From Yoonia sp. (lineage in GTDB: Bacteria; Pseudomonadota; Alphaproteobacteria; Rhodobacterales; Rhodobacteraceae), in the NCBI GenBank assembly GCA_029250945.1, contig JAQXEG010000025.1, forward strand, positions 1 to 64,000: DNA of 64,000 nucleotides, read 5' to 3'. Numbering within the stretch: the stretch's first letter is position 1; every line of letters starts with the position of its first letter. The position numbers and the translations under genes were made by a program. Below are positions 43,142 to 52,789 of this stretch, piece after piece. The notes below the pieces were generated by a model. The model was not told the DNA's origin and did not search any database. It worked only from the letters and a program-made list of their open reading frames with translations.

Positions 43142-44797
43142 TTAGCGAGAAAACTTTTTGTGCTTCATGCGCTTTGGCTCAAGCGCATCGGCGCCAAGAC
43201 GCTTTTTCTTGTCTTCTTCGTAGTCTTCAAAGTTGCCTTGGAACCATTCCACATGTGCGTCGCCTTCGAACGCAAGGATGTGTGTGCAAATCCGGTCAAG
43301 AAAGAAGCGATCGTGTGAGATGACAACGGCACAACCGGCAAAGGATGTCAGCGCATCCTCAAGCGCGCGGAGCGTTTCAACGTCCAAATCGTTGGTCGGT
43401 TCGTCAAGCAGCAGAACGTTGCCGCCTGATTTCAACAGCTTGGCCATGTGGACGCGGTTACGTTCACCACCCGACAAAAGCCCGACTTTTTTCTGTTGAT
43501 CGCCGCCTTTGAAGTTGAACGCAGAGCAATAAGCGCGGCTGTTCATAGTCGCATCGCCCAGTTCGATAATCTCGGCGCCGCCGGTGATTTCCTCCCAAAC
43601 GGTTGTGTCACCATCCAGCGCGTCACGCGACTGATCGACATAGGACAGCTGCACCGTATCACCGTATTCAACGGTTCCGTCGTCGGGCTGTGTCTGTCCG
43701 GTAAGCATGGAAAACAGGGTCGATTTACCGGCTCCGTTTGGACCGATCACGCCGACGATCCCGCCGGGGGGCAGGTCGAATGACAAATCCTCAACCAACA
43801 GCTTGTCACCCATCGCCTTTTTCAGGCCCTCAACTTCGATCACCTTGGACCCTAGGCGCGGCCCGTTTGGAATAATGATCTGGGCTCGGCCCATCTTTTC
43901 TTTTTCGGATTGATTGGCCAGCTCGTTATAGGCGGTGATACGCGCCTTGGATTTCGCCTGACGGGCCTTGGCACCTTGGCGCATCCATTCCAACTCGCGC
44001 TCAAGCGTACGCTGTTTGGATTTGTCGTCTTTCGCCTCGCGTTCAAGTCGCTTGGCTTTGGCTTCCAGCCAGCTGGAATAGTTGCCCTCGTGCGGGATGC
44101 CGGAACCGCGATCAAGTTCCAGAATCCAACCTGTGATCGCATCAAGGAAATAACGGTCGTGGGTGACGATCAGAATTGTGCCTTTGTAGTCAATCAGGTG
44201 CTGTTGCAGCCACGCAATTGTTTCGGCGTCCAAGTGGTTGGTCGGCTCATCAAGCAGCAACATGTCGGGCGCTTCGAGCAGCAGTTTGCAAAGTGCCACG
44301 CGGCGTTTTTCACCGCCCGACAGCGTCGATACATTCGCGTCATCAGGGGGGCAGCGCAGGGCCTCCATGCTGACATCAATCTGGCTGTCGAGGTCCCAAA
44401 GGTTGGCTGCGTCGATTTCATCCTGAAGGGCAGCCATTTCATCAGCTGTTTCTTCGGAATAGTTCATCGCCAATTCATTGTAGCGATCAAGGATTGCCTT
44501 TTTGTCGGCGACGCCCAGCATGACGTTTTCACGTACATTCAGTGTCTCATCGAGGTGCGGTTCTTGTGGCAGGTAGCCGACGCGCGCGCCTTCTGCGGCC
44601 CATGCCTCGCCTGCGAAATCCTTATCCTGACCGGCCATGATCCGCATCAGGGTGGATTTACCCGTGCCGTTGACGCCAACCACACCGATTTTCACACCGG
44701 GAAGAAAGTTCAGCCGGATATTTTCGAATACTTTTTTGCCGCCTGGATAGGTTTTGGAAACACCATCCATGAAATAGACGAATTGGTAACTGGCCAT
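43142..44797 (-). CDS. ettA: Energy-dependent translational throttle protein EttA (ABC-F)
   Basis: This 551-residue ABC-F protein has two ATPase domains (Walker A GVNGTGKST and GPNGAGKST; signatures LSGGEKRRVA and LSGGERNRVH) and no membrane segment. The EttA-type arm follows the first Q-loop (NVRENVMLGVADKKAILDRYNELAMNYSEE), and the basic linker near residues 245-320 is present. It gates ribosomes entering elongation according to ADP/ATP ratio. It is monocistronic, with a terminator right after the stop. Confidence 0.94.
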   Translation of the reverse strand: MASYQFVYFMDGVSKTYPGGKKVFENIRLNFLPGVKIGVVGVNGTGKSTLMRIMAGQDKDFAGEAWAAEGARVGYLPQEPHLDETLNVRENVMLGVADKKAILDRYNELAMNYSEETADEMAALQDEIDAANLWDLDSQIDVSMEALRCPPDDANVSTLSGGEKRRVALCKLLLEAPDMLLLDEPTNHLDAETIAWLQQHLIDYKGTILIVTHDRYFLDAITGWILELDRGSGIPHEGNYSSWLEAKAKRLEREAKDDKSKQRTLERELEWMRQGAKARQAKSKARITAYNELANQSEKEKMGRAQIIIPNGPRLGSKVIEVEGLKKAMGDKLLVEDLSFDLPPGGIVGVIGPNGAGKSTLFSMLTGQTQPDDGTVEYGDTVQLSYVDQSRDALDGDTTVWEEITGGAEIIELGDATMNSRAYCSAFNFKGGDQQKKVGLLSGGERNRVHMAKLLKSGGNVLLLDEPTNDLDVETLRALEDALTSFAGCAVVISHDRFFLDRICTHILAFEGDAHVEWFQGNFEDYEEDKKKRLGADALEPKRMKHKKFSR

Positions 44798-44816
44798 GAT
44801 ATGCTCCGCGCGGGGT

Positions 44817-46554
44817 TCAGGAATTGGCTTCTAGATAGCGGGCGTTGTTGGCGGGGGCAATCGTTGAACGCGCTGGCGGCGCAGAGATGTTGAAGAACTG
44901 AAACACGCCGTCCCGGTCAAGGTTGGGAAACAACACCTCACTTTGCACAAATCGCCCGCCGCATTTCTTTAACTCCTTGAGTTGCTGATCAATGCTAATG
45001 CCTTGGGCAATTGGGCTGACATTTAGGTCGTTGCAAACATCAAAAATTGCGCCAAGAACCCGCTCGCTAATCGGATCATCACCGATTTGCGACAGAAGAG
45101 ATTGATCTATCTTAACGCCGTGGATGCGTAGTTTTGCGAGCTGGCCAAGGCCAGCACGCCCGACGCCAAACTGTGTCAGCACTGTAAAAACCTAGCTGAT
45201 TGAGTGCCACGATGGTGTCGTTTTGCGATGTTTCGCGCTTATTCTCGGAATGAATTGATGCTTCACTAAAACAAATGGTCAGATCTGTTGGCGCAACGTT
45301 GTGCTTGGCTGTTTTTGCCATCAGCCGCTGTTGGAATTGTGGATGCGCAAGGCAATCGGGCGTAGCGTTGAACCCGATTGTGACGGTTGCGTTCCCAGCG
45401 CGGTGTAAATCATGCAGTAATTGAATGGCCGCATCCATTGCTTGGAAACCTATATCTCCGGACAGTCCGGTTTGCTGGGCGACGTTGGCAAAATCCTGAT
45501 GGCGCAGGCGTCCAAGATCAGGGTGATCCCAGAAAGCCTGCGTTTCGAGGCCCATCAACGCGCCGGTGTGTGCATCCATCGTCGGTTGAAATGTAACGCT
45601 GAGCTGATTGTGTAGGCTTGCCTGTTTCAGGTCGCTGGCAAGGCCGCGTTCTCGTGTGTGGCGCAGATTAAGTTGATCATCATACGCGATCACCTTGCCG
45701 CGTCCTTTGCGTTTCACATCGTAGAGGGCGAAATCGGATTGCTTCAGCAACTCGTCGGCGTCGGTCATTTGCGGACTTGAAAGAGAGGCGCCAATGCTAA
45801 TGCCGCAGGTGATTATCCGGTCGTTCCAGCGTAATGGCGGCACAACGAATTCCGATAGGGCACCGCCAATCGTCAACATTTCGCCTGTGTTGCGCAAACC
45901 GGGGCAGGCGACAATAAATTCATCGCTGCCAATGCGCGCGACAAGATTGCTTTTGCGCAGGACGGATTGCAATTGCGTGGCCACGTATTTGAGGACAGCG
46001 TCACCCGCAGCATGACCATGCGTGTCCTTAAGTTTCTTTTCTTTGATGATTTGTTCTGTGACATCGCGGCACACCAAAATAATGGTCTTGGTCCCGTCGG
46101 GCGCGATATGATGGGATACGTTGATCTGGTTCCAGAACAGCGATCTGTCGCCACGCTTGCTGCGGTGTAATGCTAGACTATCCGTTTCAATCGTTCGGGC
46201 ATCAAACCGAAAGGCCTGTTCATCTTTTGCATTCGGGCGCTCCGCCTGCGGGATCGCAAAGGAAAACGGGTGTCGGCCGATCATCTGATGGGCGGGCCGT
46301 CCCATCATGTGGCAATAGGCGGGATTCATCCAGATTATCTTGCCGTCCATGGCCTGCACGACAAGTCCATCACTCGCGTTTTCGCTGGCGATGCGGTAAT
46401 TCTGGGCCTCACGCGCAGCACGGTTAAAATCACGGCCCATCCGGCGGTAATCGGCCCGCAATTGCACAAAGCTACGCTGTATTTTGCGCCAGACGTATAG
46501 GCTGGCAGCAACGGCGATGATCGCCAAAAGCAGGCTGGGTGGCATGTCGGTCAT
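44817..46554 (-). pseudogene. Degenerate PAS-GGDEF-EAL signalling gene with deletion and frameshift
   Basis: The frame encodes an N-terminal membrane helix, a PAS domain (NYRIASENASDGLVVQAMDGKIIWMNPAY), and then a GGDEF domain that lacks its first 30 or so residues: EKKLKDTHGHAAGD directly follows the PAS linker, so the first metal-binding Asp is gone. The remaining signature is RIGSDEF. An EAL-like domain follows with GLETQAFW in place of a normal EAL motif. Near 45186-45190 an extra base in a run of five A/T shifts the frame, and the EAL end continues as VLTQFGVGRAGLGQLAKLRIHGVKIDQSL to 44817. Cyclic-di-GMP synthesis is not expected; hydrolysis is unlikely. Confidence 0.75.
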
Positions 46555-46674
46555 AGTGTGACCCAAATTGATGACTTTGATCACCAATATCGCGCCAACC
46601 GCTATGATCGGGTTAATCCCATCTTCGAAATTTCATTCGAATTTGAACATTTGACATTCGATGCCTTCAATGTT

Positions 46675-46690
46675 TCGTTGACGTAAACGA
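46675..46690. promoter_or_regulatory. LacI-type operator candidate before the AKR-GH43 operon
   Basis: TCGTTGACGTAAACGA is a 16-bp even palindrome with central CG and one mismatched pair, the architecture of LacI/PurR-family operators. It lies 17 bp upstream of the aldo/keto reductase ATG and just before its AGGAGG, so a bound repressor would block transcription. No LacI gene is adjacent. Confidence 0.55.
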
Positions 46691-46707
46691 TTTAGGAGGT
46701 GTCGAAA

Positions 46708-47739
46708 ATGTACACACCCGCCACTGATCGCTATGACGATATGGCCTATCGTCGTTGTGGCCGCTCGGGGCTGAAGTTGCCGGCTGTGTCCCTTGGTCTT
46801 TGGCATAATTTTGGCCACGACACGCCGCATGACACCAAGGTCGATATCTGCCGCACGGCGTTTGACAACGGTATCACCCACTTTGATCTGGCCAATAATT
46901 ACGGTCCGCCAGCCGGATCAGCCGAGCATGCGTTTGGGTCGATCCTGAAGGATGATTTCAAAGACAACCGTGACGAGCTGATTATCAGTTCCAAGGCAGG
47001 GTATGACATGTGGGACGGTCCCTATGGCGAATGGGGCAGCCGCAAATGCATGATCGCGTCTTGTGATCAGTCGCTCAAACGGCTTGGGCTGGACTATGTC
47101 GATATCTTTTATTCCCACCGTTTTGATCCTGATACCCCGCTCGAGGAAACGATGAGCGCGCTTGATACAATCGTCCGGTCCGGCCGTGCGCTTTATGCGG
47201 GGATTTCGTCCTATAATACGGAGCGGACCCGCGAGGCGGTCAAAATCCTGAACGATCTTGGGACGCCCTGCCTGATCCACCAACCCAGCTATAACATGTT
47301 GAACCGTTGGGTAGAGCGGGACGGGTTGAAGGACACGCTGCAAGAGCTTGGCGTCGGCTCAATCGCGTTCACACCGCTGGCCCAAGGGATGCTGACCAAG
47401 AAATACCTCGGTGGTATTCCCGCGGACAGTCGCGCCGCACAGGACAAATCGCTATTCCCGTCAATGCTGACGGACAATGCCATCACAAATATCAAAGCCT
47501 TGGACGAGATCGCACAAGGGCGGGGGCAGACGCTGGCCCAGATGGCGATTGCTTGGGTCTTGCGCGACAACGGGATCACGACAGCATTGATTGGGGCGTC
47601 ACGGGCGTCGCAGGTGGTGGATTGCGTGGGCGCGGTAAATAACCTCGATTTCACCCTCGATGAGCTGGCCGAGATCGACAAATATGCCGATGAGGAACAG
47701 ATTAACCTTTGGGCGGCATCAGCGGAGTTGGACACATGA
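46708..47739 (+). CDS. Aldo/keto reductase (YghZ/GPR type)
   Basis: This 343-residue TIM-barrel reductase has the catalytic tetrad Asp/Tyr/Lys/His visible as FDLANNYGPP, IISSKAGYDM and YSHRFDPDTP, and the NADPH motif GASRASQV near residue 300. It is closest in motif layout to YghZ/L-glyceraldehyde-3-phosphate reductase. The ATG at 46708 lies 8 nt after AGGAGG. The stop overlaps the GH43 gene ATG (ATGA), which implies joint use on a xylan- or arabinan-derived sugar. Confidence 0.88.
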   Translation: MYTPATDRYDDMAYRRCGRSGLKLPAVSLGLWHNFGHDTPHDTKVDICRTAFDNGITHFDLANNYGPPAGSAEHAFGSILKDDFKDNRDELIISSKAGYDMWDGPYGEWGSRKCMIASCDQSLKRLGLDYVDIFYSHRFDPDTPLEETMSALDTIVRSGRALYAGISSYNTERTREAVKILNDLGTPCLIHQPSYNMLNRWVERDGLKDTLQELGVGSIAFTPLAQGMLTKKYLGGIPADSRAAQDKSLFPSMLTDNAITNIKALDEIAQGRGQTLAQMAIAWVLRDNGITTALIGASRASQVVDCVGAVNNLDFTLDELAEIDKYADEEQINLWAASAELDT

Positions 47740-49334
47740 TCCAGAACCCTATCCTTGCGGGGTTTAACCCTGATCCATCCTTTTGCCGTGTGGGCGAGGA
47801 TTACTATATCGCGACATCCACGTTTGAATGGTATCCGGGCGTGCAAATCCACCATAGTCGGGACTTTGTGAACTGGACGCTGGTCGCCCGCCCGCTGAAC
47901 CGCGCCGCGCTGCTGGATATGCGCGGAAATCCTGACAGCTGTGGTATCTGGGCGCCGTGTTTATCGTATGCTGATGGTCAGTTCTGGTTGATGTACACAG
48001 ACGTGAAGCGATTGGACGGCCCGTTCAAGGATGCGCATAACTACATCACCTGTTGCCCAACGATTGATGGTGACTGGGCCGATCCTTGGTATGTGAATTC
48101 CCAAGGATTTGATCCGACTTTGTTCCATGATGACGATTGCCGGAAATACGTAGCGAACGTGCAGTGGAACCACCGTGGCCCTGGCACGGGTGTGAACCCT
48201 GCACATGATGCATTCGACGGCATCTTGTTGCAGGAATGGTCGCCCAAGGATGGGTTGGTGGGCCCTGTCAAGAATATCTATGCTGGCACAAAGCGTGGCC
48301 TGACAGAGGCCCCGCACATATTTCGGCGCAACGGTTATTACTATCTGACGACTGCCGAGGGTGGCACGGGTTATGAGCATGCAGTTACGCTGTCGCGGTC
48401 ACGCGATATCTGGGGGCCGTATGAGGATCACCCCGACCTGCACGTCATGTGTGCCGATGGCAGCGATGGCCCCGCGCAGCGCACAGGTCATGGTCAATAC
48501 GTTGAAACCCACTGGGGCGACTGTTTCCACACGTTTTTGATGGGCCGACCGATTGCGGGGCCGCAGGGGGGGCAATTCTGTCCGCTCGGGCGCGAAACTG
48601 GTATCGACCGCGTGGTTTGGAAAGATGATTGGCTTTATCTCGAACGCGGTGGGCAAGTTGCGGGTGCGACCGTGACACCGCCTGTTGATGTTGCCAGACA
48701 CGCGCCTGTCGCGGTAAATTATCAATTCTCGGATAGCTTGCCTGCGGATTTCCAATGGTTGCGCACGCCGGACCCAGACCGGATTTTCCGTCTAGACCTC
48801 GATGCACTGGTTCTTATCGGGCGCGAGAGTATTGGCAGCTGGTTTGAGCAATCCCTTGTGGCGCGCCGGCAGGAGCATCATCGCTATAGCGCCGAGACGA
48901 CGGTGGCGTTTGACCCGAGCACCTATCAGCAGGCGGCAGGTCTGACGACGTATTACAACGCGCATAAATATCACGCGGTTACTGTCACACATGACGCGAC
49001 GCTGGGGCGGATTTTAACGGTGATGTCATGTCCAGGCGAGTGGCCAGATGCGGCGGTAACCTTCCCCGCTGATCCGGTGCGATTGGGCGTGGGTGCGGTC
49101 CATCTGCGGGTGACGGTCAATGATGCCGTGCAACAGTTTTGGTATCGCCTCGATGATGGTGATTGGCAGACCATTGGGCCTGGGCTTGATGCATCGGTGA
49201 TTTCCGACGAAGGCGGCAAGGGGGAACATGCGTCATTCACTGGCGCATTTGTTGGCATGATCGCCTTTGACCTGACCGGGCAAGGGGCCGAGGCGAGGTT
49301 TGCTGAATTCACGTATCGACCAGACGGGACCTAA
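47736..49334 (+). CDS. Glycoside hydrolase family 43 beta-xylosidase/arabinofuranosidase
   Basis: This 532-residue protein has a five-bladed GH43 propeller with catalytic base in GFNPDPSFCR (residue 12 region), the pKa-modulating Asp in DSCGIWAPCLSY, and the acid Glu in LTEAPHIFRRNGYYYL near residue 195. A C-terminal beta-sandwich of about 200 residues (LWLRTP-like FQWLRTPDP onward) is as in GH43_11 xylosidases. No signal peptide is present, so imported oligosaccharides are cleaved in the cytoplasm. The track start at 47709 is inside the reductase gene; ATG 47736 is coupled. Substrate choice between xylosides and arabinosides is not decidable here. Confidence 0.87.
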   Translation: MIQNPILAGFNPDPSFCRVGEDYYIATSTFEWYPGVQIHHSRDFVNWTLVARPLNRAALLDMRGNPDSCGIWAPCLSYADGQFWLMYTDVKRLDGPFKDAHNYITCCPTIDGDWADPWYVNSQGFDPTLFHDDDCRKYVANVQWNHRGPGTGVNPAHDAFDGILLQEWSPKDGLVGPVKNIYAGTKRGLTEAPHIFRRNGYYYLTTAEGGTGYEHAVTLSRSRDIWGPYEDHPDLHVMCADGSDGPAQRTGHGQYVETHWGDCFHTFLMGRPIAGPQGGQFCPLGRETGIDRVVWKDDWLYLERGGQVAGATVTPPVDVARHAPVAVNYQFSDSLPADFQWLRTPDPDRIFRLDLDALVLIGRESIGSWFEQSLVARRQEHHRYSAETTVAFDPSTYQQAAGLTTYYNAHKYHAVTVTHDATLGRILTVMSCPGEWPDAAVTFPADPVRLGVGAVHLRVTVNDAVQQFWYRLDDGDWQTIGPGLDASVISDEGGKGEHASFTGAFVGMIAFDLTGQGAEARFAEFTYRPDGT

Positions 49335-49398
49335 GCCCTTTGCTATCGGGGGCGTCATTTTGTAGGGATGCGTGGGGACGTAATTAAGGGGACAAGCG

Positions 49399-49995
49399 GT
49401 GCAAGGCGATCCGGTTGCAAATGCAGGCCAGACCATTGGGTTGTTGGGCGGGTCTTTTGATCCTGCCCATGAAGGTCATGCGCATATTACGCGCGCGGCA
49501 CTGCGCCGGTTTGGGCTGGATGGCGTTTGGTGGCTTGTCAGCCCGGGTAACCCGCTGAAGGCCAATGGGCCTGCCCCGATGGACCAGCGGCTGGCCCAAG
49601 CGCATCAAATTATGGAACATCCGCGGGTGCAGATCACGGATATCGAAACACGGCTTGGGACACGCTACACGGCGGAAACGATCGCGGGGCTACAGGCGCG
49701 TTACACTGGTGTGCGGTTCGTCTGGTTGATGGGGGCGGATAATCTGGCGCAGTTCCATCGCTGGCAAGACTGGCGCTGGATCATGGAGACTGTGCCCGTC
49801 GGTGTCATTGCCCGCCCCGGCGACAGGATTTCTGCACGATTGTCTAGGGCCGCGACGATTTATCGGTCCGCGATGTTGCCTGCCCGCGCATCACAACGGC
49901 TTGCCCACGGGGCGGTACCACGGTGGTGTTTTATAAACCTGCCTATGTCCGACACGTCATCCACACAAATTCGTGCGCGCGGCGGCTGGGGCTAA
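49399..49995 (+). CDS. nadD: Nicotinate-nucleotide adenylyltransferase (NadD)
   Basis: This 198-residue nucleotidyltransferase has [17 protein letters not shown] with the (H/T)xGH-type motif, [14 protein letters not shown], and the C-terminal SSTQIRARG equivalent of ISSTxIR. It adenylates nicotinate mononucleotide in NAD synthesis, upstream of the nadE product. The GTG start at 49399 has AAGGGGAC in front. It is followed after 37 bp by a PBP4-type gene on the same strand. Confidence 0.9.
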   Translation: MQGDPVANAGQTIGLLGGSFDPAHEGHAHITRAALRRFGLDGVWWLVSPGNPLKANGPAPMDQRLAQAHQIMEHPRVQITDIETRLGTRYTAETIAGLQARYTGVRFVWLMGADNLAQFHRWQDWRWIMETVPVGVIARPGDRISARLSRAATIYRSAMLPARASQRLAHGAVPRWCFINLPMSDTSSTQIRARGGWG

Positions 49996-50032
49996 CCATT
50001 GCGCATTTCCAACCCTGCGATAAGGTGCTGAA

Positions 50033-51520
50033 ATGCAAAGCCGTTTTCCCAGACGCGCCGTTGTTTGTGTGCTTTTGTCCTCTGCTGCTACGGCGGCTGT
50101 CGCAGGCGCTCCTGACACGTCATTGCGCCCTAGATCAAGGGCAATCACGCCAGCGCGGACACGCCCACAGGCACGGACCAACTTGCAGGATTTGATAGCG
50201 CTGTCGGGGCTGACAGGTACGGTGAGCGTGCTGCTGACCGATGCCGCAAGTGGTGAGGTGATTGAGGGCAACACGCCCGACATGCCGCTACCGCCGGCAA
50301 GCGTGACCAAGGCGGTCACCGCGCTGTATGCATTGGAAACGCTGGGCACCGATCACCGGTTTGAAACCCGTATATTTGCGGATGGCCCCATACGTGACGG
50401 TGTGTTGGATGGTGATCTAATCCTTGTGGGTGGCGGTAACCCGAACCTTGTGACGGATGATCTGGCAGACCTTGCACAAACGCTGAAGGATACGGGGCTG
50501 ACTTCGGTTACGGGGCGGTTTTATGTGCACGATAATGTGCTGCCGAGCTTGGATGAAATCGACGACAGCCAGTTGGACCATCTAGGTTATAATCCAGCGA
50601 TTTCGGGCCTGAACCTGAATTTCAACCGCGTGCATTTCGAATGGAAACGGGCAGGGGGCGCTTACACGGTTGCGATGGATGCGCGCAGCAAACAGCACCG
50701 CCCGTCAGTGACAATCGCCAAGATGCGGATCGTGGATCGCGATGTGCCGGTTTACACATATCGCGATGGTGGTGACCTTGATGAATGGACAGTGGCACGT
50801 GGTGCGCTGGGCCGCGGCGGGTCACGGTGGTTACCTGTGCGCTATCCCGCGCTATATGCCGGAGAGGTGTTTGCAACCTTTGCGCGGAGCCAAGGGATTG
50901 TGCTGTCGCCGCCGTCCGAAATTCCCGCTGTGCGCGGCACGGCTATCGCGACGCACCAAAGCGATGATCTGCAAACGATGATGCGGGCTATGATGCAGTT
51001 CTCAACCAATCTGACGGCCGAGGTCGCCGGGCTTGCCGCGACCGAAGAACGGGCCGGACAGGCGCGCGGGCTACGGACATCCGCGCTAGGCATGACACGA
51101 TGGACCAAGGAACGTGCTGGTATCGCCGCACAATTCGCTGATCATTCTGGGTTGGGGGATACCACGCGGATCACAGCGACGGGGATGGTGGCCCTATTGA
51201 ACGCAGCGGGTGTTGCATCCGTGGTGCGCCCCGTTTTGAAAACAATTCCATTTTTGGATGATAACAAACGCCCCATTGCGGATTTTCCCGCGCAGGTACT
51301 CGCCAAAACGGGGACGCTAAATTTCGTGTCTTCTTTGGCGGGATACATTCGCACAACGAGCGGTCGGGATTTGACGTTTGCGATTTTTGCGGGGGATTTG
51401 GATGCGCGTGCGGCGGGCAAGCTATCCAATGATGAACAACCGTTCGGGTCCATCACATACAATACGAACGCCAAGAAGTTGCAGGCCAAGTTGCTGCGGC
51501 GCTGGGCGCGGTTGTCTTAA
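50033..51520 (+). CDS. dacB: D-alanyl-D-alanine carboxypeptidase/endopeptidase (PBP4, DacB type)
   Basis: This 495-residue class C PBP has a signal peptide (VVCVLLSSAATAAVAGA), the SxxK motif in PPASVTKAVTALYA near residue 88, SxN in QFSTNLTAE near 322 and KTG in LAKTGTLNF near 425. The insert domains between SxxK and SxN distinguish PBP4. It trims pentapeptide and cleaves crosslinks in the periplasm. A hairpin follows directly after the stop. Confidence 0.92.
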   Translation: MQSRFPRRAVVCVLLSSAATAAVAGAPDTSLRPRSRAITPARTRPQARTNLQDLIALSGLTGTVSVLLTDAASGEVIEGNTPDMPLPPASVTKAVTALYALETLGTDHRFETRIFADGPIRDGVLDGDLILVGGGNPNLVTDDLADLAQTLKDTGLTSVTGRFYVHDNVLPSLDEIDDSQLDHLGYNPAISGLNLNFNRVHFEWKRAGGAYTVAMDARSKQHRPSVTIAKMRIVDRDVPVYTYRDGGDLDEWTVARGALGRGGSRWLPVRYPALYAGEVFATFARSQGIVLSPPSEIPAVRGTAIATHQSDDLQTMMRAMMQFSTNLTAEVAGLAATEERAGQARGLRTSALGMTRWTKERAGIAAQFADHSGLGDTTRITATGMVALLNAAGVASVVRPVLKTIPFLDDNKRPIADFPAQVLAKTGTLNFVSSLAGYIRTTSGRDLTFAIFAGDLDARAAGKLSNDEQPFGSITYNTNAKKLQAKLLRRWARLS

Positions 51521-51548
51521 GGGCGGCCTGATACATCCAGACCGCCCC
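51521..51548. terminator. Convergent terminator hairpin after dacB
   Basis: GGGCGGCCT and AGACCGCCC pair with one mismatch around a nine-base loop in the gap between dacB and the convergent PLDc_N gene. It has no long T run on either side, so efficiency is uncertain. Confidence 0.5.
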
Positions 51549-51559
51549 CAATCGTCGAA

Positions 51560-51745
51560 TTATACGTTTGTGGCTGCGCCGCGTGGGCCGGCCAATAGCC
51601 AGATCCAAAGGCCGATCACTGGCAACAGCGCAATCACGAGTGTCCAGACCAATTTAGCTGCCGTTGAGGTGCCAGAGGTCCAAACCTTATAGATTGAATA
51701 GATGTCTTCGATTGGGATCATAAGGCCGAGAATACCATATTCCAT
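51560..51745 (-). CDS. PLDc_N-domain small membrane protein
   Basis: This 61-residue protein has two hydrophobic segments (ILGLMIPIEDIYSIYKVW and LVWTLVIALLPVIGLWIWLLAGPR), the pattern of the phospholipase D N-terminal (PLDc_N) family found as free-standing small membrane proteins. No function is established. ATG 51745 with AAAGGA upstream is used instead of 51775. Confidence 0.78.
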   Translation of the reverse strand: MEYGILGLMIPIEDIYSIYKVWTSGTSTAAKLVWTLVIALLPVIGLWIWLLAGPRGAATNV

Positions 51746-51924
51746 TGTGTTTTTCCTTTCATGTGGATTGGTCACTCAATTGTGAAATGCGCAATTTTGT
51801 TCCCGATTTTTTCAATTTTCTTTTTGGGAACCATTCGCCGGATCGACCGTTGACTGGGCAGAAGACGACGCTGGTGCATCACGCAGATCTGCCAATGTCA
51901 GCACCTAATAAAAGGAAGAAAGAC

Positions 51925-52212
51925 ATGAAAACCGGAACAACTATTGCCGCCGCCGTTGGTATCACCGCAGTCGCCGCTGCTGCTGTCTATATGATCGACA
52001 TTGACCAGACCCAAGAGGGTGCGCTGCCCGACGTGGATATCGCTTTAGAGGGCGGTCAATTGCCGGAATTTGATGCCGAGGTTGGCACAGTGTCGCTGGG
52101 CGAGACCCAGGTCGAGGTCGAAGTCCCAGAGGTTAAGGTCATAACCAACACCGAAACGATCACCGTGCCGACGCTGTCCGTCGATGCGCCGGGTGACGCA
52201 AACGATTCATAA
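51925..52212 (+). CDS. Small single-pass membrane protein of unknown function
   Basis: This 95-residue protein starts MKTGTTIAAAVGITAVAAAAVYMIDID, one membrane anchor, followed by an acidic, Val/Glu/Pro-rich periplasmic-looking tail (VEVEVPEVKV). No family is recognised. AAAGGA lies 8 nt before ATG 51925; the track start 51745 overlaps the divergent PLDc_N gene. A terminator hairpin follows. It may act at the membrane surface, which is a guess. Confidence 0.7.
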   Translation: MKTGTTIAAAVGITAVAAAAVYMIDIDQTQEGALPDVDIALEGGQLPEFDAEVGTVSLGETQVEVEVPEVKVITNTETITVPTLSVDAPGDANDS

Positions 52213-52220
52213 ATGTGAAT

Positions 52221-52250
52221 GGGGCGATCCAGATTTTGGGTCGTCCTTTT
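52221..52250 (+). terminator. Terminator hairpin after the small membrane protein
   Basis: GGGGCGATCC and GGGTCGTCCT pair with G-U steps around AGATTTT and end in TTTT. It lies between convergent genes. Confidence 0.6.
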
Positions 52251-52252
52251 CG

Positions 52253-52675
52253 TTAGCTGAGCGTCATGTGCCGTGCGCGTGACCCACGCTCAATCGCGGC
52301 GGCATGAAGCCGGTCGATTTCCAATTCATATCGAATCTCTTCCAGCATCCGCGCTTCGGCACCGTCGATTGCCCCATCTGCCGCGGCCACGTCACACGAC
52401 AGGGCGTAAGCGGTTTCAAACAAGCGCTCTGGCAGTGCGTCACGGATGAGGCCGAACAATGCCTCTAGCCCGTCTTCCTGCTCTAACAGTTCAAACACCA
52501 TTTTGGACACGCGCGGCAGGCGTTCCGCGTCATATTCGGCGAACACGGGCAGGTTGTTGATAGAGTTCGACATTTTGACCAATTCCGCGGTGCGGATCGT
52601 TTCATCGCTGGCTGATACGGCAACCATAAGCGCGGCAAGCGCATCTTGGGCGGTCATCGGGGCATCTGGTGTCAT
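52253..52675 (-). CDS. TerB-like (tellurite resistance/COG3793-type) protein
   Basis: This 140-residue alpha-helical protein has the TerB-like acidic helix pair: ALMVAVSASDETIRTAELVKMSNSIN and CDVAAADGAIDGAEARMLEEIRYEL. The D-x-x-I-x-x-x-E repeats resemble the metal-binding sites of TerB/DjlA domains. It lacks other ter genes nearby, so tellurite resistance should not be assumed. ATG 52675 follows GAAAGGA; the extension in the track to 52774 lies in the lysK promoter region. Confidence 0.75.
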   Translation of the reverse strand: MTPDAPMTAQDALAALMVAVSASDETIRTAELVKMSNSINNLPVFAEYDAERLPRVSKMVFELLEQEDGLEALFGLIRDALPERLFETAYALSCDVAAADGAIDGAEARMLEEIRYELEIDRLHAAAIERGSRARHMTLS

Positions 52676-52789
52676 TTTGTCGTCCTTTCGGCTTATACCC
52701 TTACGATTTATTGACGCCTCGGCCCCAGCGCAATAGGGAGTGCGCGTTGGGCTGCCATTGGGGCGCCCTTTCAATCCGTGAGAGATATC

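Noticed and set aside
52253-52675. Tellurite resistance operon
   Set aside because: Only a single TerB-like gene is present, without terA, terC, terD or terE, so the function should not be assumed.
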